This document shows, piece after piece, positions 1-7,437 of a stretch of 64,000 nt of DNA. Numbering within the stretch: position 1 is the stretch's first letter; every line of letters begins with the position of its first letter. The stretch lies in contig NZ_CM009578.1 of assembly GCF_002993885.1 (NCBI RefSeq), forward strand, positions 2,688,009 to 2,752,008, given 5' to 3'. The notes under the pieces are model-generated. The model searched no databases, was not told the DNA's origin, and saw nothing but the letters and a program-made list of their open reading frames with translations. A program made the position numbers and the translations under genes. Source of the stretch: Sphingopyxis lindanitolerans (GTDB lineage: Bacteria > Pseudomonadota > Alphaproteobacteria > Sphingomonadales > Sphingomonadaceae).

Positions 1-131
1 AATGTGTCTCCAAATTCGCGGAAAAAGGGGACAGCCGCAGGATACAATAGGTCGAATAGCTTTTCAACAAATAGTGGAAAAATAGGGACATAGCGTAGTA
101 TCGGAAGGTATCGAAAAGGTAGAACGGCAAG
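1..131. other. Probable right arm of a neighbouring integrated element
   Basis: No gene is seen. The stretch is AT-rich compared with its surroundings and shares short blocks, in the same order, with the DNA between the integrase start and the right att copy (50958-51139): TGTCTCCAAA, CGGAAAAAG, TCAACAAATA and an ATAGCGT block. In both places the block ends at a tRNA-Gly 3' half. The reading, an inference, is that this is the integrase-side arm of a second, related island lying to the left of the window. Confidence 0.45.
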
Positions 132-176
132 TTGCCAAGGTTGGGGTCGAGGGTTCGAATCCCTTCGCCCGCTCCA
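132..176 (+). repeat. Left attachment-site copy: 3' half of tRNA-Gly(GCC)
   Basis: These 45 bases are identical to 51140-51184. They read as the 3' half of a tRNA-Gly(GCC): anticodon loop TTGCCAA, T-arm GGTTCGAATCC, acceptor strand CGCCCGC, discriminator T, then CCA. The 5' half of a tRNA is absent directly upstream, so this is not a functional tRNA gene but a duplicated 3' end, as left by tyrosine integrases that target tRNA genes. The intact gene should lie further left, outside the window. Confidence 0.85.
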
Positions 177-242
177 ATTTTTATCTCAAAATCAAAGGTT
201 TGCGGGCTTTCTATTTTCGCCCCCGCTTTCGATTTGCGCTCA

Positions 243-264
243 GTTCACCACCGGTTCACCACCG
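243..264. repeat. 11-bp tandem direct repeat in the island left arm
   Basis: GTTCACCACCG occurs twice without a gap, and a third partial copy (GTTCACGGATAC) follows at about 273. Short direct repeats this close to an att core are typical of integrase or excisionase arm-binding sites; that role is inference. Confidence 0.5.
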
Positions 265-289
265 CAGCTGTGGTTCACGGATACCCAAG

Positions 290-325
290 GGAACGTCACA
301 GGTTCGGATCCTGTCGGGTGCACCA
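290..325 (+). other. Degenerate tRNA 3'-end-like remnant
   Basis: A 5-bp T-stem (ACAGG at 298-302 with CCTGT at 310-314) encloses the 7-nt loop TTCGGAT, followed by acceptor-like CGGGTGC and ACCA. No matching 5' acceptor strand lies upstream. The loop has G where the nearly invariant A58 is expected, so this is a decayed tRNA end, closest in appearance to an Arg-type 3' end. Its antisense translation gives the RIRTCD peptide typical of tRNA antisense reading, which supports the call. It could mark an older integration event. Confidence 0.45.
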
Positions 326-339
326 TTCTCGAACAAAAG

Positions 340-894
340 AGAGAACTGCGGCGTGGTTTTGGCCACGCCCGCTGCCGCACTCCGGGCCAGCACGGCTTTG
401 GAGCCGCTGATGCGGATTTCCCGGTCGTTCACACGCACCTCGCTGAGCAGCAGCCGGGCCAAGCTGGTCGCCGCGATGCTGCGGGCGAGATGCGGCCAGA
501 TGTGACGACCGAAGGCATCGTGGGTGCGTTTCACGATCTGCGCGGGGATCGGCCAGGCACCCATCTGTTTGCCCCAGCGGTTGATCCAGAGCCGGTCGGT
601 CATGCCGCCATCGCCGTGCACCAGCAGCCTACGCCGGTGATCGCGCAGCCAGATGTCAATATAAGGACTGAGAGCCGGTGACAGCTCCGCCTGATAGGGA
701 TGCGCGGTCTTGGTCTCTTCCTCGGTGAAGAAGAGGCGATAACGGTCGCAGTCGAACAGCAGATGCCGTACGATTTCGATGGCCGTCAGGTTGGCGAGCC
801 GTAAGATCGGACAACTGGCAAGGATCGCGATCAGCAGCCCATCGCGGATGCAAGTGGCGGCATGATAGCGATCGCCCGTCTTCAGCGTGGTGAC
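340..894 (-). pseudogene. Chimeric remnant of a tyrosine integrase and a serine-recombinase tail
   Basis: The reading frame from about 894 down to 454 looks like the catalytic half of a tyrosine recombinase: an arginine in PILRLANLTAIEIV, then the TEEETKT...PYQAELSP block, then WPHLARSIAATSLA in the H-x-x-R position. The expected GH and tyrosine motifs are missing. From about 453 to 340 the frame continues into SEVRVNDREIRISGSK, which resembles the extreme C-terminus of large serine recombinases. The N-terminal domain is lost as well. The frame then runs through the antisense of the tRNA-like remnant. It is two recombinase fragments joined, and not functional. Assignment of the serine-recombinase tail is from motif memory only. 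Confidence 0.55.
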
Positions 895-904
895 ACGCCT
901 CGAA

Positions 905-1266
905 GAGGAGACCCGGATCGGCAAGGGCGGCACCCTGGCGGCGCAGCTGTCGCGGTTCGACCTCATCGTGCTGGAAGAGCTTGGATGTCGGCCGTTCGCA
1001 CGCTCGGGAGGGCAGTTGCTGTTCCACCTCATCAGCAAGCTTTATGAGCACCAGCGTCATCATCACCACGAACCTCGCGTTCGGCGAGTGGCCTGCTCGC
1101 GATCGGGCTCGGACCGGCGGCGCCTCGATCGTGCGCTCTTCGGCGATCCCAAGCCTGTCCTGAGCTTGTCGAAGGGATGACCACGGCGCTGCTCGACCGC
1201 GTCACCCACCACTGCGATATCGTCGAGACGGGCAACGATAGCTGGCGCTTCAAAAACCGCAGCTGA
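905..1266 (+). pseudogene. istB: IS21-family istB remnant (helper ATPase, C-terminal part)
   Basis: IstB is the AAA+ helper of IS21 transposases. Here the Walker B region is readable (RFDLIVLEELGC), then [18 protein letters not shown] and, in another frame, [19 protein letters not shown] ending at TGA 1264-1266. Two insertions break it: roughly 45 bp after GEWP, and a 23-bp repeat at 1154-1176 between the codons for AK and M of the FGDAKMT motif. The N-terminal half with Walker A is missing. A second istB remnant in the same orientation lies at 28815-28999, so the two bracket catabolic module 1. Confidence 0.8.
1154..1176. repeat. Short interspersed REP-like repeat inserted in istB
   Basis: The 23-base unit CCTGTCCTGAGCTTGTCGAAGGG has the look of the small repeat common in sphingomonad genomes (GTCCTGAGCTTGTCGAAGG). 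It sits between AAG and ATG of the istB coding sequence, so removing it restores the normal FGDAKMT reading. It is therefore a clean insertion that also shifts the frame. I saw no other copy in the window. Confidence 0.6.
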
Positions 1267-1425
1267 CCGCCACCTTCGCCGCCTTCAAAAATCTATCTTG
1301 CGCTGCGTGCGCCTCCGGTCGGGCTACGCCCGCCCTCCGCCGCACGCAGCGCAAGGCTCACCTCAACAAACCCTATCATATCCGGATGAGGGTCCTTCTT
1401 CGACGCCGATCGGGGGTCCCGTTTG

Positions 1426-3084
1426 GGCTCTGACTCACTTTTGGTGCAATACAGAGGGATGATCGCGAGGTGGCATCAGCCTCGCCCGCAGCAAATCGAG
1501 CTTGGCGCGTCCATACATCTGGCGTTTGACGAGCTTCAACTTCGTGATCTGTCCTTCCGTTTGCCCGTTGGACCAGGGCTCCACGATAGCGGCCTTCACG
1601 GCATTCCAGTCGTCGCTCAAGCCATTCGCAAACGAACGAAGCGGAGTTTTCCGGGCTTCGTCGATCCATGTGGCGAGCTCGAAGTCTTTCTGTTGCCTGA
1701 TGATCCGGTGGAATCGGTCGGCAAGATTTCGAACGACGACGAGCGCCGGCACGGCGGCTTCAATCGTCGCGATAAGCGTGGCTTCTGATTTCGAGAGTTG
1801 ATCGCGGGCCATCGTCATAAGCCGGGCAATCACACGGGCTGATGGAATGACGCGCGACACGTTGTTCGGAGCTGCCTCGTTGCGCCTCCGCCGCGTCGCC
1901 CATTCTGCAACGACACGCAGGCTTCCGTTAAAGCCGATGATTTTGAGCCGCCGCCAGAGTTCGGCACCATTCCGGCAACCGGAACGCCATTCGGCATCGA
2001 GCGTCCCGAGCCACGGGTCGAGAGAGCTAAGCCGGGTGCGGAACATATCGGATCGTCCGCCACGAGCGACCTGGCGTACGGTCTTGCGGGCATAGCCGGT
2101 CGCGCGAACAACCGCCTTGATGGACGCCCCTTTCCCAAGCAGCGAGCGGATCGTATCATCGGCATCCTGACGCCGCTTGAAGCCTTCGTATTGAAGCCGC
2201 TCAGCGCAGGTGAGGAGTTCTGGATCGGGTTCGGCGGATTGAAGTGCCTGGCGAATGGCGCGCATAGATTTACGGACAGCGTCGAGGAACGCCTGGCTGG
2301 CATTCTCCATCAAATGCCAGCGATCGGCAATCTGCAGGGCGCCAGGCAAGGCCCGCGCGGCCGCATGGCGGTACCCGCCACCGCGATCACGCGAGATAAT
2401 GCAGATCTCCGGCCGGGCCTTGAGCCACGCTTCCACGGTGGCGACGCCACGATCGGGGAGGAGGTCGATAATCTGTCGGCGCTCCAGATCACAGACGATC
2501 GTGCCATATCGCTGTCCGCGCTTCCACGCCCAGTCGTCGATGCCGATGATCGTCGGCTTCACCTGAGCGCCCTTGAAGCGCCGACGCACAGTTCGAAGCA
2601 ATGTGTCCTTGCTGACCGGCATCAGAAGGCGGCGCGCCAAGCTGGCCGCCGGACGCCCACCCAGCGCCAGCCCAAGGTGATGTACGATAGAATCCAGGCG
2701 GGCCGTACGCCGGGCAAATGTTGCAGCCACATCCGGAGGAAAGCGTTCAACGAAGATACGCGTGGCGCACCGAGATGTGGCGCAACGAAAACGCCGGGCG
2801 ACAAGAGTAATCCGAACCGGCCGGCCATGAGATGGTAGATCGGCGAGTGTACGGTGATATCGACTGTGGACACGCGCAGATGGGCGGCAGCAGTTCGGGC
2901 AGATCGAAACTCGAAATCGGGATCGCCCGGTGATCAGTATCTGATTGGCGGCATACTCGACCTTGTCGATCACCAATCCTATTGGCGCAATGGCTTCGCG
3001 AAAACCTCTCCCATGCATGGCGATGTCCTCCTTCGGGGAAACTCGCCACTATCAACGCACTTGCACCAAAAGTGAGTCAGAGCC
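1426..3084 (-). mobile_element. Complete ISL3-family insertion sequence
   Basis: Perfect 24-bp inverted repeats lie at 1426-1449 and 3061-3084 (outer bases GGCTCTGACTCACTTTTGG). The heptamer CCGTTTG directly abuts both ends (1419-1425 and 3085-3091) as a target duplication; ISL3 elements usually make 8 bp, so one base may have been lost or shared. The single transposase gene is intact. The target is the terminal repeat zone of the IS21 remnant, so this IS arrived after the IS21 element. Total length is 1,659 bp. Confidence 0.9.
1435..3018 (-). CDS. ISL3-family transposase
   Basis: This 527-residue transposase has the ISL3 layout. An N-terminal zinc-binding region comes first (CPNC near residue 39, paired cysteines near 78), then the DDE_Tnp_ISL3 catalytic domain. 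The DDE residues are visible: D in IGIDDWAWKRG, D in IISRDRGGG, and E in NGQTEGQITKLK. The stop codon lies inside the left inverted repeat, as is usual for compact ISs. No frameshift is seen, so it is probably active. Confidence 0.92.
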   Translation of the reverse strand: MHGRGFREAIAPIGLVIDKVEYAANQILITGRSRFRVSICPNCCRPSARVHSRYHRTLADLPSHGRPVRITLVARRFRCATSRCATRIFVERFPPDVAATFARRTARLDSIVHHLGLALGGRPAASLARRLLMPVSKDTLLRTVRRRFKGAQVKPTIIGIDDWAWKRGQRYGTIVCDLERRQIIDLLPDRGVATVEAWLKARPEICIISRDRGGGYRHAAARALPGALQIADRWHLMENASQAFLDAVRKSMRAIRQALQSAEPDPELLTCAERLQYEGFKRRQDADDTIRSLLGKGASIKAVVRATGYARKTVRQVARGGRSDMFRTRLSSLDPWLGTLDAEWRSGCRNGAELWRRLKIIGFNGSLRVVAEWATRRRRNEAAPNNVSRVIPSARVIARLMTMARDQLSKSEATLIATIEAAVPALVVVRNLADRFHRIIRQQKDFELATWIDEARKTPLRSFANGLSDDWNAVKAAIVEPWSNGQTEGQITKLKLVKRQMYGRAKLDLLRARLMPPRDHPSVLHQK

Positions 3085-3125
3085 CCGTTTGAACGCCGTT
3101 TGACAGGGACGGCAATGATGACGTG
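3085..3125. repeat. IS21-type terminal sequence interrupted by the ISL3 element
   Basis: Bases 1400-1425 (GCCGATCGGGGGTCCCGTTTG-type) and 3085-3110 (CCGTTTGAACGCCGTTTGACA) join, once the ISL3 element is removed, into a run of GCCG-TTTG repeats ending in TTTGACA. This is the style of IS21-family right ends and follows directly after the istB remnant. Confidence 0.5.
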
Positions 3126-3215
3126 CGGAAAGCGGGCGCACCGCTGCGGCGGCACGGGGCTTTGGAGCCGTCCGGCAGTAGCCGCCCTATCTCCTTGCCC
3201 GCGCGCGCATGCCGC

Positions 3216-3980
3216 TCAGATCGCGAGATAGCCGCCGTCGACCGCGATGCCGGCCCCGTTGACGAACGATGCGCTGCTCGACAGAAGCCAGGCAGCCGCC
3301 TCGCCGATCTCGCGCGGCTCGCCGAATCGTCCGATCGGATGGCGGTCGCGCAGCTTTTCCAGGAAAGCGGCAAATTGGGGATTTTGCTTGAGCTCCTCGA
3401 TCACGGGCGTCTGGATGATGCCAGGTAAAATCGCATTCACGCGGATGCCCGCCGCGCCATAGTCCGCCGCAGCCGCGCGCGTCAGGCCCATGACCCCATG
3501 TTTGGCGGCGACATATTCGGACGCGTTGGGGATCGCGACCGCGCCGAGCGATGAGGCCGTGTTGACGATCGAGCCGCCCCCCGCCTCGAGCATCGCGATC
3601 ACCTGATATTTGATGCACCAGAAGACGCCGCTCAAGTCGATCCGGATCGCGCGGTCCCACTCCTCGGTGGACAATGTGTGAAGCTGCTTTCCGCACTGGA
3701 CGACGCCGGCATTGTTGAACGCTCCGTCGATGCGCCCATGACTGCTCACAATATCATTGATAAGCCCCGCTACATCGGCTTCTGATCCGACATCGGCGCG
3801 AATGAAGTTCGCGCTGCCGCCTTGCTGTGCTATATGCGATGCAACGGCTGCGCCTTCCTCCGAAATGTCGCTAACGACGACATGCGCGCCCGCTTCGGCA
3901 ATACGAAGCGCACTGGCGCGGCCGATGCCGCTTGCCGCCCCTGTCACGAGGATGATCTTGCCCGCGAGCGTCTGTTCCAT
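3216..3980 (-). CDS. SDR-family NAD(P)-dependent oxidoreductase
   Basis: A classical short-chain dehydrogenase of 254 residues. The Rossmann glycine motif TGAASGIG lies near residue 14, NNAG near 90, catalytic Ser in TASS near 142 and the YVAAK pair near 155. The tail IAVDGGYLAI is typical of the family. The substrate cannot be read; as part of module 1 it probably oxidises or reduces a hydroxyl/keto group on the aromatic substrate or an intermediate. It is transcribed away from the TonB receptor at 4206. Two copies of the AT-rich palindrome lie in the shared 225-bp promoter region, the nearer one about 47 bp upstream of its start, so it probably belongs to the same regulon. Confidence 0.85.
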   Translation of the reverse strand: MEQTLAGKIILVTGAASGIGRASALRIAEAGAHVVVSDISEEGAAVASHIAQQGGSANFIRADVGSEADVAGLINDIVSSHGRIDGAFNNAGVVQCGKQLHTLSTEEWDRAIRIDLSGVFWCIKYQVIAMLEAGGGSIVNTASSLGAVAIPNASEYVAAKHGVMGLTRAAAADYGAAGIRVNAILPGIIQTPVIEELKQNPQFAAFLEKLRDRHPIGRFGEPREIGEAAAWLLSSSASFVNGAGIAVDGGYLAI

Positions 3981-4026
3981 CTGATTTCTCTCCTGCGCCG
4001 TCCTGATCTCACGCGGCGTCCATACC

Positions 4027-4070
4027 TTTATATAAATATGCTTGCCGACTTCAAGATAGATTTATATAAA
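4027..4070. promoter_or_regulatory. Two AT-rich palindromic operators between SDR and TonB receptor
   Basis: TTTATATAAA, a perfect 10-bp palindrome, occurs at 4027-4036 and 4061-4070, 34 bp apart, in the divergent promoter region of the SDR (3980) and receptor (4206) genes. The same core recurs near 10199, 10437, 15567, 26268 and 26506. Candidate operator of the MarR regulator at 15887; the link is inference. Confidence 0.6.
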
Positions 4071-4205
4071 TGCACAATCGAGGAAAAAACCGGAGCGCCG
4101 GTTTCTCGATTGGTTACCTGGCGACAGCGAGACGCTTGGAGCCGCGATGCCGAACTCCCCTCGACAGCGAAGGGGAGGCGGCCTGGAAACTGGGAGGAGG
4201 AAGCT

Positions 4206-6329
4206 ATGGCTTATCGGAAATTTATTGTCGTGGCAGCGAGCATGTTGGCGCTCGCTCAAGGCAACGCCTTCGCTCAGGAGGCGAGCACTGACGCGGCGGC
4301 CACCGACGAATCGGGGCTGGGCGATATCGTCGTCACGGCGAACAAGCGCGAGGAAAATCTTCAGCGAACGGCGGCCGCGGTGACCGCTGTCTCCGGCGAT
4401 CTGCTCGTGGAAAAGGGCGTTACCGACTTGCGCGGCGTGCAGGCGCTGGTGCCATCGGCGCGCTTCCAGCAGGAAGGGCAATCAACGCAGGTTTTCCTCC
4501 GCGGCATCGGCTCGAACCTCGACTTCGCCAATGTCGAGCAAGTCGTCTCGTTCAACTTCAATGGCGTCTATATTCCGCGCGAGGGAACGAGTGCGCCATT
4601 TTTCGATATCGAGCGCATCGAAGTGCTACCCGGCCCGCAGGGCACGCTTTACGGCCGGAATGCCGTCGGGGGCACGGTGAATGTCGGTTTCGTGAAGCCC
4701 AAGCAGGAAGCCGAATTTTCCGGGGTTCTCGAAGCGGGCAATTATGACCTTTGGCATGGTACCGCGGTGGTCAATGTGCCGATCAGCGATACGCTCGCCG
4801 CGCGCCTTGGCGTCGATTATACGCATACCAGTGGTTACCAGACGTCCGGCGCCGAGGCGAAGGACGATCTCGCGGTGCGACTCGGCCTCCTCTACGACGC
4901 AGACAAGGGCTTCAACATCTATTTTTGGGGTTATGTCGTCGACAAGGATGGCACAGCGCCCAACCTCGTGAACAAGGGTTTCGATCCCGCCACCGGCGCC
5001 TATAGCGAAAATGCCTTTCTTCACGATAACCCGTGGGACGATACGCGCACCGGCACGCTTGCCGCATTTGCGCCGTTCGGCCAGCCTCGTGCCGAGGATC
5101 TCGACTATCGCAATTATGTGGCCGGGGCAGAGATAAACATCGCCCTCAGTGATACGACGACGTTCACCTACATTCCCTCCTATCTCGACCTGAAACTTGA
5201 CTATGGCTACTGGCTGGGCGGCATTCCGGCCCATTATGACGTGGCATATGAGCAGACAACGCACGAGTTGCGGTTGAGCGGCGATACCGACCGGCTGAAG
5301 TGGATCGCGGGCCTCTATTATTATCACATGTCGGTCGACCAGGATGTGCGAGTCCTGCCGGGCACACCCTTCGAAGGCATTTTCTTCAACAACGACAAGG
5401 GTATCAAGGAAGGCTTTGCTGCCTTTGGGCAGGCCACCTATTCGGCGTCCGATACGTTCCGCGTCATGGCCGGTGGGCGCTACAGCTCCGATCATGCCGA
5501 GGCGACGGGCACCTCGTTCACATTGCAGCCCTACAACTTCGACCGCAAGTTCAAGCGGTTCGATTTCAAGCTCGGCGCGGAGGCCGACCTTGGTGCCTCG
5601 ACCATGGCCTATCTCACCTATCAGACGGGATATACGCCCGGGACTTACAACCCGTTTCCCGCGACGCCGGGCAACGACAATCTCGTAAAGCCCGCCAAAC
5701 TGTCCTCGATAACCGCGGGACTCAAGAACCGGTTTCTCGATGACCGCCTCCAGCTCAATCTCGAGGCCTATTATTACGATTACCGCGACCTCTACATCCA
5801 GGCGTTCGACCAGAGCAAATTGTTCAATCCGATCTTCAACGCTGAGAAAGTCGAGATTTACGGTGTTCAGGCCGACCTCAAATTCAAGCCGACGACCGCC
5901 GATCTCCTGTCCTTGAGTGTTTCCTACAACCATGCTCGCAACAAGGACTTCACAACCCCTGACGGCCAGAATTTCAATGGCCTGTCGCCAGCCTATGCCG
6001 CGGACTGGACGCTCGCCGCCGAATATTCGCGTGACATCGATGTCGGGTCGAGCGGCTATGTGCGTCTGCAGGGCGACGGACGCTACGAAAGTTCGTTTTA
6101 TGCGGACTTCATTCACAATCTCGGCACCCGGCAAAAGCCTTATGTGAAGCTCAACGCGAGCGTTACCTACTTCGCCAATTCGGGGCGCTGGAACCTCGGG
6201 GCCTGGATCAAGAATATTACCGACGAACCGGTAATTGCCGCGACCGCCTTTGCCGGCATTCCGGGGCCGGCGACGGCCTATCTCGAACCGCCGCGCACCT
6301 ATGGTGTGCGACTTGGGTTCAACTTCTAA
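4206..6329 (+). CDS. TonB-dependent outer-membrane receptor (module 1, copy 1)
   Basis: A 707-residue receptor. The signal peptide ends at AFA-Q near residue 23; the plug starts with GDIVVTANKREENLQ; LPGPQGTLYGR marks the end of the plug-specific region; and the barrel ends in RTYGVRLGFNF with a terminal Phe. ATG 4206 follows GGGAGGAGGA, so it is preferred over upstream in-frame starts. It should import a substrate for module 1 through the outer membrane using TonB energy. It is clearly paralogous to the receptor at 10478 (shared NPWDDTRT, AWIKNI and EPPRTYG). The Rieske gene follows after 24 bp, so the two are probably co-transcribed. The substrate is not readable from sequence; the neighbours point to an aromatic. 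Confidence 0.93.
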   Translation: MAYRKFIVVAASMLALAQGNAFAQEASTDAAATDESGLGDIVVTANKREENLQRTAAAVTAVSGDLLVEKGVTDLRGVQALVPSARFQQEGQSTQVFLRGIGSNLDFANVEQVVSFNFNGVYIPREGTSAPFFDIERIEVLPGPQGTLYGRNAVGGTVNVGFVKPKQEAEFSGVLEAGNYDLWHGTAVVNVPISDTLAARLGVDYTHTSGYQTSGAEAKDDLAVRLGLLYDADKGFNIYFWGYVVDKDGTAPNLVNKGFDPATGAYSENAFLHDNPWDDTRTGTLAAFAPFGQPRAEDLDYRNYVAGAEINIALSDTTTFTYIPSYLDLKLDYGYWLGGIPAHYDVAYEQTTHELRLSGDTDRLKWIAGLYYYHMSVDQDVRVLPGTPFEGIFFNNDKGIKEGFAAFGQATYSASDTFRVMAGGRYSSDHAEATGTSFTLQPYNFDRKFKRFDFKLGAEADLGASTMAYLTYQTGYTPGTYNPFPATPGNDNLVKPAKLSSITAGLKNRFLDDRLQLNLEAYYYDYRDLYIQAFDQSKLFNPIFNAEKVEIYGVQADLKFKPTTADLLSLSVSYNHARNKDFTTPDGQNFNGLSPAYAADWTLAAEYSRDIDVGSSGYVRLQGDGRYESSFYADFIHNLGTRQKPYVKLNASVTYFANSGRWNLGAWIKNITDEPVIAATAFAGIPGPATAYLEPPRTYGVRLGFNF

Positions 6330-6353
6330 AGACGATTGCAGAGGATTAAAGAC

Positions 6354-7400
6354 ATGTTTCTTCGCAACTGCTGGTACGTCTCGGCTCTCGCTCCCGAAGT
6401 CACGCGCTTCGAACCGCTCGCCCGCAGACTGCTCGATGAACCTGTGGTTCTGTTTCGCACCCACGATGGCGCGGTGGCCGCGCTCGAGGATCGCTGCCCG
6501 CACCGCTTTGCTCCGCTGTCGATGGGGCGTATGGGCAGGGATACGATAGCATGCGGTTATCACGGAATGGAATTTGATCGCCGGGGCCGCTGCGTTGCCA
6601 ATCCGACCCAGCCCGGGGAGACCATCGCGCCGCACGCCTGTGTTCGCAGCTATCCCGTCTGCGAACGGCATGGTCTGATCTGGTTCTGGCCCGGCGACCC
6701 GGCGCTTGCCGACGAAGCCGCGATACCCGATTATTGGTATTACGATCACGCAGACTGGGATACGGACCTCCAATATATGCACGTAGCGGGGAATTACCTT
6801 CTGCTGCTCGACAATCTGTTCGATCTCTCGCACATCAATTTTATTCATGGCGATGTGCTGGGAAGCTCGGACCGCGCGTCGGACATGATCCACAATACGA
6901 AAAGCACCGACCGCGGGATCGTTGACCAGTGGTTGAGTCCGGCTTCACCGCTCGTGCCCGGGTGGGCGGCGATCGTGAACGACGATTGGGCGCAGGGCGA
7001 CATCGACTTCTGGATGGATATGCACTGGGAAGCCGGTTCCAACATGATGCTTGATGTCGGGGTCATGCCGGTAAACGGCGAGCGCAGCCGGGGATTGCAG
7101 ATTATGAGTCTTGACGGTCTCACCCCGGAGACGGCCACGAGCACGCATTATTTTTACGGGACGGCGCAGTCTTACCGCCGCAACGACCGGTCGATCCTGG
7201 CCTTCTGGGCAAAAGCGCAGACTTATGCCTTTCTCCAGGACAAGCGGATGATTGAGGCCGTGCAGGCTAGCATGGGAGAGCGTTGGGATATTCTGGCCAT
7301 GAATCCGGTCATCAACAAGGGCGATCGCGCGGCGCTGCAGGCGCGGCGGATTCTCGCTAAGCTGATCCGGGAGGAGGAGGCTACTCCTGCGGCGGCATAG
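6354..7400 (+). CDS. Rieske non-heme iron oxygenase, VanA-like O-demethylase type
   Basis: A 348-residue oxygenase alpha subunit. The Rieske cluster ligands are C48-x-H50 and C67-x2-H70. The mononuclear iron motif NLFDLSHINFIH follows, with D157, H160 and H165. This layout and length match vanillate demethylase-like and phenoxy/toluate-type oxygenases, which hydroxylate or O-demethylate aromatic acids using electrons from a separate reductase. No ferredoxin or reductase gene lies nearby, so it must borrow one. ATG 6354 follows AGAGGA and begins MFLRNCWYV, typical of VanA; the TTG at 6336 is rejected. It lies directly behind the receptor gene, which suggests it acts first on the imported compound. 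Confidence 0.9.
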   Translation: MFLRNCWYVSALAPEVTRFEPLARRLLDEPVVLFRTHDGAVAALEDRCPHRFAPLSMGRMGRDTIACGYHGMEFDRRGRCVANPTQPGETIAPHACVRSYPVCERHGLIWFWPGDPALADEAAIPDYWYYDHADWDTDLQYMHVAGNYLLLLDNLFDLSHINFIHGDVLGSSDRASDMIHNTKSTDRGIVDQWLSPASPLVPGWAAIVNDDWAQGDIDFWMDMHWEAGSNMMLDVGVMPVNGERSRGLQIMSLDGLTPETATSTHYFYGTAQSYRRNDRSILAFWAKAQTYAFLQDKRMIEAVQASMGERWDILAMNPVINKGDRAALQARRILAKLIREEEATPAAA

Positions 7401-7437
7401 ACAGGAACCTGCGCCGGTCAGCTCGGCTCGCAAATTC

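Noticed and set aside
132..176. A complete tRNA-Gly gene at the left att copy
   Set aside because: No acceptor or D-arm 5' half precedes it; only the 3' half is present. The same holds at 51140.
256..326. A C-terminal protein tail with RIRTCD
   Set aside because: This peptide is the usual antisense translation of a tRNA 3' end, so it is not part of a recombinase.
4626..6893. A 755-residue open frame on the minus strand
   Set aside because: It lies fully antisense to the TonB receptor and Rieske genes, which have clear domains, and its protein is a low-complexity mix of Val, Ile, Arg and Gly typical of the shadow frame of GC-rich genes.
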